33,088 bases of DNA from Bacteroidales bacterium. GTDB taxonomy: Bacteria > Bacteroidota > Bacteroidia > Bacteroidales > JAIORY01. Shown here piece by piece: positions 27,846 to 33,088 of the stretch (positions are counted from its first letter, which is position 1; each line of letters opens with the position of its first letter). The notes below the pieces were generated by a model that had not been told where the DNA came from, searched no databases, and was given only the letters and a program-made list of their open reading frames with translations. The stretch covers positions 1 through 33,088 of the forward strand of contig DAOVNY010000005.1 in NCBI GenBank assembly GCA_030630005.1, written 5' to 3'. The position numbers and the translations under genes were made by a program.

Positions 27846-28466
27846 TTATGCAAATAACTTTTCTATCTCTTTTAATGAGTTAACAGGAATTAATAAATTG
27901 TTAGCATGTAAGATATCATAAGTATTTAAACCGGATACCTTTATTACTGATGCATTTTGCAAATTCCTGGATGATAATAATATATTATTATCTTTTTCAA
28001 CTAAAACTAAAAGTGTTCTTTTTTCGTTTAGTTTTAAATTACTCAGCATTTCAGAATAATTTTTTGTTTTCGGAGTTTCAAAATTAAAATCCTCAACAAC
28101 TATTATATCTTTTGCTTTATATGTTAAAGCAGATTTGCGAGCTAATTCTTTTAGTTTCTTATTTAATTTAAAATGATAACTACGTGGTTGAGGACCAAAA
28201 GCTCTTCCACCGCCTCTGAAAATAGGAGACTTAATATCACCGGCTCGCGCAGTACCGGTACCTTTCTGACGTTTTATCTTTCTACGGCTACCGGTAATTG
28301 CATTTCTTTCTTTTGTACTATGAGTACCCTGTCGTTGGTTAGCCATATATTGCTTAGTATCAAGATATATAGCATGATCGTTAGGCTCAATTCCAAAGAT
28401 TGAGTTATTCAATTTGACCTTTTTACTTGTCTTTTCTCCGTTAATTTTATATACTACTAACTCCAT
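27846..28466 (-). CDS. rplD: 50S ribosomal protein L4
   Basis: L4 is an early assembly protein lining the tunnel; in E. coli it also represses the S10 operon. The 206-residue protein has [32 protein letters not shown], which is the long tunnel loop, and [21 protein letters not shown]. Its ATG lies inside the end of rplC: the two reading frames overlap by 10 bases, which implies coupled translation. Confidence 0.97.
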   Translation of the reverse strand: MELVVYKINGEKTSKKVKLNNSIFGIEPNDHAIYLDTKQYMANQRQGTHSTKERNAITGSRRKIKRQKGTGTARAGDIKSPIFRGGGRAFGPQPRSYHFKLNKKLKELARKSALTYKAKDIIVVEDFNFETPKTKNYSEMLSNLKLNEKRTLLVLVEKDNNILLSSRNLQNASVIKVSGLNTYDILHANNLLIPVNSLKEIEKLFA

Positions 28467-29086
28467 CGTTCAATTATTATATATGAATTTTTTGGACCGG
28501 GGACTGCACCCTTAACTACTAACAGATTTTTTTCCGGGATGATTTTGATTACCTTAAGATTAATCATTTTTACACGATCACCACCTGTTCTTCCAGCCAT
28601 TCTCATACCTTTAAAAACTCTTGAAGGATATGAAGAAGCTCCTATCGAACCGGGAGCTCTTAACCTGTTATGCTGACCATGAGTTGCATCATTGACACCA
28701 CGGAAATTATATCTTTTTACTACTCCCTGAAATCCTTTTCCTTTTGATATTCCTACAATGTCTAAAAACTCACCTTCAACAAAAATATCTACTGACAACA
28801 CATCACCAAATTTTTTTGTATGACCTTTTTCAAATCTTGAAAATTCTCTTACAATTCTTTTTGGTGTAACACCCGCTTTTGCGAAATGTCCTTTTTCAGC
28901 ATTCGTAGTATGTTTTTCCTTTTTGTCTTCATAGGCAATTTGTATTGCATCGTACCCGTCATTGTCTTTTGTCTTGACTTGAGTAACAACACAAGGACCA
29001 GCTTCGAGAACAGTACAAGGTATATTTTTACCATTCTTGTCGAAAACACTGGTCATCCCTATTTTTTTTCCTATTAATCCTGACAT
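28457..29086 (-). CDS. rplC: 50S ribosomal protein L3
   Basis: L3 is an assembly initiator reaching toward the peptidyl-transferase centre. The 209-residue protein opens [20 protein letters not shown] and has [47 protein letters not shown], the standard core loop. Its 3' end overlaps the rplD start by 10 bases; it lies 41 bases after rpsJ. Confidence 0.98.
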   Translation of the reverse strand: MSGLIGKKIGMTSVFDKNGKNIPCTVLEAGPCVVTQVKTKDNDGYDAIQIAYEDKKEKHTTNAEKGHFAKAGVTPKRIVREFSRFEKGHTKKFGDVLSVDIFVEGEFLDIVGISKGKGFQGVVKRYNFRGVNDATHGQHNRLRAPGSIGASSYPSRVFKGMRMAGRTGGDRVKMINLKVIKIIPEKNLLVVKGAVPGPKNSYIIIERWS

Positions 29087-29127
29087 TTTTATCTTTATTT
29101 TAAGCCTTTATTCAATCTTTTAATTTA

Positions 29128-29433
29128 TCAGACTTTTATTTCAACTTCAACTCCACTTGGTAATTCCAGCTTCATCAATGCATCTATAGTTTTGCTTGTT
29201 GTGCTGTAAATATCCAAAAGTCTTTTATAAGAACTTAATTGAAATTGTTCTCTGGATTTTTTATTTACAAAAGTCGCTTTATTTACTGTAAATATTCTTT
29301 TATGAGTTGGTAATGGGATTGGTCCGTTTACCACTGCACCAGTTGATTTTACAGTTTTCACGATCTTTTCAGCTGATTTATCAACCAAATTATGATCGAA
29401 TGATTTTAACTTTATTCTAATCCTCTGACTCAC
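29128..29433 (-). CDS. rpsJ: 30S ribosomal protein S10
   Basis: S10 is a head protein of the small subunit and, as NusE, a transcription antitermination factor bound by NusB/NusG. The 101-residue protein opens [25 protein letters not shown] and contains [29 protein letters not shown]. It follows fusA directly (23 bases) with no tuf between. Confidence 0.98.
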   Translation of the reverse strand: MSQRIRIKLKSFDHNLVDKSAEKIVKTVKSTGAVVNGPIPLPTHKRIFTVNKATFVNKKSREQFQLSSYKRLLDIYSTTSKTIDALMKLELPSGVEVEIKV

Positions 29434-29456
29434 GTTTTTATATTTTTATTTATATT

Positions 29457-31562
29457 TTAATAATTTGTAACGTATCCTTTAATTTTAAAAAGCACTTCTT
29501 CAATAATATTTCGAGGTGCTTCGGCATAATGCGAAAACTCAAGATTTGAATTTGCTCTGCCCGAAGTTAATGTTCTCAAACTGGTAACATAGCCAAACAT
29601 CTCAGACAACGGCACTTTACCTTTTACAACCTGTCCATTAAAATCGGCAAAAACATTTTCTAAATGCCCGCGTCTTTTGTTAAGATCGCCACTTACTTCA
29701 CCAACATAATCATCAGGTGTATTGATCTCGATTTTCATTATAGGCTCAAGCAAAACTGAATTTGCTTTTCTACAAGCATTTTTAAAACCTTGCTTAGCTG
29801 CAATTTCAAATGCCAATGCATCTGAATCAACATTATGAAACGAGCCATCAATAAGAGTAACTTTAAGACTTTCAATCGGAAATCCTGCTAATACTCCATT
29901 CATTATTGATTCTCTAAATCCTTTTTCAACAGCCGGTATATATTCTCTTGGAATTCTTCCACCTTTTACCTGATCAACAAATTCCAATCCTTTTTCATCT
30001 CCTTCAACAGGTGAAATTTCAAATGAAATATCAGCAAATTTACCTCTTCCTCCTGTTTGTTTTTTGTATATTTCGCGATGCCTAACAGTATCTTTTATTG
30101 CTTCTTTGTAAGCAACCTGAGGGGTACCCTGATTAACTTCGATACCAAATTCCCTTTTCATCCGGTCAGTTAACACTTCGAGATGAAGTTCGCCCATTCC
30201 ACTAATAATGGTCTGACCGGTTTCTTCGTCAATTCTAACAGTGAAAGTAGGATCTTCTTCAGCAAGTTTATTTAAGGCTAATGCAAATTTTTCAACTTCA
30301 TCCTGTGTTTTAGGCTCAACGGCAATACTAATAACAGGTTCAGGAAAAATAATATTTTCAAGAATAATAGGATGTTTTATATCACAAAGGGTATCACCTG
30401 TACTTATCTTTTTAAATCCTACAGCTACACCAATATCACCCGCAGAAATTTTCTTTAAAGGCTTTCTTTTATTTGCGTGCATCTGTAATATCCTTGAAAT
30501 TCTTTCTTTTTTGCCTGTATTTGCATTAAGAACAATTTTTCCTGCATCCAGCTCACCTGAATAAACACGGAAGTAAGCTATTCTTCCAACAAAAGGATCG
30601 GTAGTTATTTTAAAAGCTAAAGCACTAAATGGTTCATCATTTAGTGCTTTTCTTTCTTCTTCTTTTTCTGTATATGAATTTATTCCTGTAACCGATGGTA
30701 CATCAAGTGGTGATGGCAAAAATGCTGCAATAGCATCAATTAATTTCTGCACTCCTTTATTTTTGAATGAAGAACCGCATAATACCGGAGTAATTCTATT
30801 TTCGAGTGTTGCTTTACGAACTGCTAAAATAATGTCTTCTTCTAATATTGATTCAGGATCTTCAAGGAATTTTTCAAGAAGTATTTCATTTTCTTCGGCA
30901 ACACCTTCAATTAATTTAGTCCTGTATTCTTTAACGGTTTCTAAAACTTCCTCCGGAATTTCAACCTCAAATACTTTAGTACCTTTCGATTCATCATCCC
31001 ATCCATAAGCTTTGTTTTGAATAAGGTCAACTATTCCGCGAAATTCATCTTCAGCACCAATTGGTATTTGAACAGGGATAGGATTTGCTTTAAGTTTTTC
31101 TTTAATTTCATCAAGAACTTTATAAAAATCAGCTCCGGCTCTATCCATTTTATTAATATAACAAATACGAGGTACCTCGTAACGATCTCCCTGTCTCCAT
31201 ACTGTTTCCGATTGCGGCTCAACACCACCAACAGCACAGAAAATCGCAATGGCACCATCAAGCACTCTTAACGATCTTTCAACTTCAACAGTAAAATCAA
31301 CATGACCCGGAGTATCAATTATATTAATTTTATAATCTTGATTATGGTATTTCCACGTAACAGTAGTAGCTGCCGAGGTAATTGTGATGCCTCTTTCCTG
31401 CTCTTGCTCCATCCAGTCCATAGTAGCGGTACCATCGTGAACTTCACCAATTTTATAATTTATACCGGTATAATACAAAATTCGCTCAGTCGTTGTGGTT
31501 TTACCCGCATCGATGTGAGCCATAATGCCAATGTTTCTTGTATGTTGTAAATATTCTGACAT
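29457..31562 (-). CDS. fusA: Elongation factor G
   Basis: EF-G is the GTPase that drives tRNA-mRNA translocation and ribosome recycling. The 701-residue protein is complete with five domains. GTPase motifs are AHIDAGKT (15-22), the switch region RGIT (57-60), DTPGH (83-87, including the catalytic His) and NKMD (136-139). Domain IV has the [15 protein letters not shown] stretch and the C-terminus [25 protein letters not shown]. It is between rpsG (41 bases) and rpsJ (23 bases), joining the str and S10 clusters. It resembles canonical EF-G rather than the mitochondrial-like or recycling-only paralogues. Confidence 0.98.
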   Translation of the reverse strand: MSEYLQHTRNIGIMAHIDAGKTTTTERILYYTGINYKIGEVHDGTATMDWMEQEQERGITITSAATTVTWKYHNQDYKINIIDTPGHVDFTVEVERSLRVLDGAIAIFCAVGGVEPQSETVWRQGDRYEVPRICYINKMDRAGADFYKVLDEIKEKLKANPIPVQIPIGAEDEFRGIVDLIQNKAYGWDDESKGTKVFEVEIPEEVLETVKEYRTKLIEGVAEENEILLEKFLEDPESILEEDIILAVRKATLENRITPVLCGSSFKNKGVQKLIDAIAAFLPSPLDVPSVTGINSYTEKEEERKALNDEPFSALAFKITTDPFVGRIAYFRVYSGELDAGKIVLNANTGKKERISRILQMHANKRKPLKKISAGDIGVAVGFKKISTGDTLCDIKHPIILENIIFPEPVISIAVEPKTQDEVEKFALALNKLAEEDPTFTVRIDEETGQTIISGMGELHLEVLTDRMKREFGIEVNQGTPQVAYKEAIKDTVRHREIYKKQTGGRGKFADISFEISPVEGDEKGLEFVDQVKGGRIPREYIPAVEKGFRESIMNGVLAGFPIESLKVTLIDGSFHNVDSDALAFEIAAKQGFKNACRKANSVLLEPIMKIEINTPDDYVGEVSGDLNKRRGHLENVFADFNGQVVKGKVPLSEMFGYVTSLRTLTSGRANSNLEFSHYAEAPRNIIEEVLFKIKGYVTNY

Positions 31563-31603
31563 AAATTTATATATACCTGATATCTCTTTTCTTACTTTAT
31601 TAA

Positions 31604-32071
31604 TTAAAATCTAAAATGAGAAAATGCTTTGTTAGCATCAGCCATTCTATGTGTTTCTTCTTTTCTTTTAAATGCTGAACCTTCTTCTTTATAAGCAGAT
31701 AATATTTCTCCTGCGAGTTTTTCAGCCATTGTTTTTTCGTGACGTTTACGGGCAAATTTGATAAGAGCCTTCATACCAATTGACATCTTTCTTGAAGGTC
31801 TTATCTCTGATGGTATCTGAAATGTTGCACCACCAATTCTTCTACTCTTAACTTCAACTTTTGGGGTTACATTTTCTAATGCTTTTTTCCAAACTTCGAT
31901 ACAATCCTCTTTTGTTTTTTCTGTAACAATATCCATTGCTTTGTAAAAAGCACTAAAAGCAATGCTTTTCTTGCCTGCAAGCATCATATTATTTACAAAC
32001 TTAGTAACCAAAATATCATTATATTTTGGATCGGGAAGAGTAATTCGCTTTTTTGGTTTTGATTTCCTCAT
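31604..32071 (-). CDS. rpsG: 30S ribosomal protein S7
   Basis: S7 initiates head assembly and contacts E-site tRNA; in E. coli it represses the str operon. The 155-residue protein starts [19 protein letters not shown] and has [28 protein letters not shown] and [18 protein letters not shown], as expected. It follows rpsL after 33 bases. Confidence 0.98.
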   Translation of the reverse strand: MRKSKPKKRITLPDPKYNDILVTKFVNNMMLAGKKSIAFSAFYKAMDIVTEKTKEDCIEVWKKALENVTPKVEVKSRRIGGATFQIPSEIRPSRKMSIGMKALIKFARKRHEKTMAEKLAGEILSAYKEEGSAFKRKEETHRMADANKAFSHFRF

Positions 32072-32104
32072 TTTATTATAATTGAGTTATATCTTAAATC
32101 TTTA

Positions 32105-32479
32105 TTATTTCTTAGGTTTTTTGGTACCGTATTTTGATCTTCTTTGCAATCTTCCTTCAACACCTGAAGTATCAAGTGCACCACGAACGATATGATATCT
32201 TACACCAGGAAGGTCTTTTACTCTTCCTCCTCTGATCAATACAATTGAGTGTTCCTGCAAATTATGACCTTCGCCCGGAATGTATGCGTTAACCTCTTTA
32301 CCATTAGTTAATCTAACCCTTGCTACCTTTCTCATTGCTGAGTTAGGTTTTTTAGGTGTTGTGGTATATACCCTTACACAAACGCCCCTTCTTTGCGGAC
32401 ATGAATCCAAAGCACGGGATTTGCTTTTTTCTATTAATTTTTTACGTCCCTTACGAACTAACTGTTGTATTGTAGGCAT
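32105..32479 (-). CDS. rpsL: 30S ribosomal protein S12
   Basis: S12 sits at the decoding centre. The 124-residue protein opens [20 protein letters not shown] and has [24 protein letters not shown] and [18 protein letters not shown]. Lys43 and Lys88, the usual sites of streptomycin-resistance change, are unaltered, and Asp89, the methylthiolation site, is present. It is first in the 33-gene minus-strand run. No well-placed Shine-Dalgarno is seen; a GAGGAGA lies about 24 bases upstream, too far to serve. Confidence 0.98.
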   Translation of the reverse strand: MPTIQQLVRKGRKKLIEKSKSRALDSCPQRRGVCVRVYTTTPKKPNSAMRKVARVRLTNGKEVNAYIPGEGHNLQEHSIVLIRGGRVKDLPGVRYHIVRGALDTSGVEGRLQRRSKYGTKKPKK

Positions 32480-32629
32480 ACTAAGACTTTTAATTAATTT
32501 TTATTCTCCTCAAAAATTTGAGTTTGCAAAAGTAATCATTAATTCTAAATTAATACTACTTTAAATAAAATTTATTTTTTTGTGATTTAAGATTTTGAAA
32601 TATATACAGGAAAGCTGATTTATTGTTTG

Positions 32630-32688
32630 GAGACATTGTTACAATTTTTTTTAAAAATTTAACTGTAACCGGAACCTTTTTTTGTCTC
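32630..32688 (-). promoter_or_regulatory. Nested inverted repeat in the presumed rpsL leader
   Basis: Two nested 6-base stems occur: GAGACA (32630-32635) with TGTCTC (32683-32688), and GTTACA (32638-32643) with TGTAAC (32664-32669). The interior loop is uneven (2 and 13 bases) and the inner loop is A/T-rich. If transcription starts at the 32754-32783 promoter this would fold in the 5' leader, about 150 bases before the S12 start. Confidence 0.35.
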
Positions 32689-32753
32689 ACTTTTTCAGGC
32701 TTCCATCAATGTTTTCAATACTTTAGAACACATTCCCTCTTATTTGAGGGCTG

Positions 32754-32783
32754 CAAAGGTAAAAATTAATTTATTATTAACAA
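32754..32783 (-). promoter_or_regulatory. Candidate promoter of the rpsL-rplQ run
   Basis: On the minus strand TTG (32783-32781), a 19-base spacer and TACCTTTG (32761-32754) fit the Bacteroidota promoter; the -7 box is identical to the one proposed for eno. Transcription would start near 32747, a leader of about 268 bases. A second -7-like box, TACTTTTG (32534-32527), is closer to the gene but has no visible -33 partner. Confidence 0.55.
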
Positions 32784-32842
32784 GAAATTCTTTTATTATT
32801 TTTTAGAAAGTTTGATTGATGAAGGATGGAGTGTTGGAAAAA

Positions 32843-32942
32843 TGGAATATCCATATGGATTCCCTTCGGTCATTGGAATATTGGAATATTGGAATGTTGG
32901 AATGTTGGAATATCCATACGGATTCCCTTCGGTCATTGGAAT
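32843..32942. repeat. Two direct copies of a 37-bp dispersed repeat joined by TTGGAATR units
   Basis: Units at 32843-32879 and 32906-32942 read TGGAATATCCATAYGGATT followed by CCCTTCGGTCATTGGAAT and differ at one base only (CATATGG versus CATACGG). Between and overlapping them run five 8-base units, TTGGAATA/TTGGAATG (32873-32912). The same element, in the opposite orientation and diverged, is at 784-858. It has no open frame. In the gene-free stretch 32480-33088 it lies between the rpsL promoter and the window end. Confidence 0.8.
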
Positions 32943-32960
32943 GATGGTAAATTAGGTTGC

Positions 32961-33072
32961 TAAGCTTTTTTTATGGATTGGTAAGCTTTTTGTTGATATA
33001 TAATTAGTGCTTGTCCATAAAGTTAATTATGTTGATAAAATTTTAGATTTATGATTTAAAATTTTAGATTTA
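32961..33072. repeat. Short direct repeats with 21-bp period
   Basis: TAAGCTTTTT occurs at 32961-32970 and 32982-32991, and AAAATTTTAGATTTA at 33037-33051 and 33058-33072; both pairs are offset by 21 bases. They are A/T-rich and may be simple low-complexity sequence. Nothing else is recognisable from 32943 to the end. Confidence 0.5.
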
Positions 33073-33088
33073 AATTTATAGAATCCGC

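Noticed and set aside
32504-32511. GAGGAGAA as Shine-Dalgarno for rpsL
   Set aside because: It is about 24 bases from the ATG, far beyond useful spacing, and the phylum rarely uses Shine-Dalgarno sequences.
32280-32564. Plus-strand 94-residue ORF over rpsL
   Set aside because: Antisense to the conserved S12 gene and its leader.
32873-32912. CRISPR array formed by the TTGGAATR units
   Set aside because: Units are 8 bases with no spacers and no cas genes nearby.
32480-33088. tRNA or small RNA gene in the terminal gene-free stretch
   Set aside because: No cloverleaf, CCA end or conserved tRNA box was seen; only promoter, leader and repeats.

Overview
The window is a chromosomal segment from an AT-rich member of the phylum Bacteroidota, probably an uncultured or environmental lineage near Bacteroidales (the order is a guess). 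The phylum call rests on five things. A DUF4290 gene sits directly before murA. A MerR/M23-peptidase unit is divergent from alaS. The str, S10, spc and alpha ribosomal clusters are fused into one run with no tuf. Promoters match the Bacteroidota pattern TTTG-N19-TAnnTTTG. Most starts have A/T-rich leaders with no clear Shine-Dalgarno sequence.

Left region (1-3931): the 3' part of a nucleotidyltransferase-like gene on the plus strand, then about 316 non-coding bases holding a decayed protein-tail remnant and a copy of a dispersed repeat. A minus-strand unit follows, grpE-dnaJ-ABC ATPase, whose expected permease is missing. A small inverted repeat upstream of grpE is a candidate heat-shock operator.

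Cell-envelope region (3932-13051): DUF4290-murA (MurA has Asp in place of the catalytic Cys, predicting fosfomycin insensitivity), then an M23 peptidase and a short MerR regulator, then divergent alaS. Two exported-protein genes follow on the plus strand: a TPR protein and a predicted outer-membrane barrel with a SPOR-like C-terminal domain. Neither can be named; they are the least characterised real genes here.

Right region (13063-32479): enolase, then a minus-strand run of 33 genes from rpsL to rplQ: rpsL-rpsG-fusA-rpsJ-rplC-rplD-rplW-rplB-rpsS-rplV-rpsC-rplP-rpmC-rpsQ-rplN-rplX-rplE-rpsN-rpsH-rplF-rplR-rpsE-rpmD-rplO-secY-map-infA-rpmJ-rpsM-rpsK-rpsD-rpoA-rplQ. It encodes ribosomal proteins, EF-G, the SecY channel, methionine aminopeptidase, IF-1 and the RNA polymerase alpha subunit. 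rpmD and rpmJ were too short for the ORF track and were found by reading the gaps. A hairpin-plus-T-tract terminator closes the run, and the eno promoter overlaps it. Two further hairpins (rpsM-rpsK and rpsE-rpmD gaps) may be control elements.

Right end (32480-33088): about 609 bases without a gene, holding a candidate rpsL promoter about 275 bases upstream of the start codon, a nested inverted repeat in the leader, two tandem copies of the same repeat family seen at the left end (opposite orientation), and short 21-bp-period direct repeats. No CRISPR array, tRNA, rRNA, transposase, phage or defence genes were seen. The window is mostly core housekeeping, and I found no convincing new multi-gene system. 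The best leads are the non-coding elements and the TPR/barrel gene pair.
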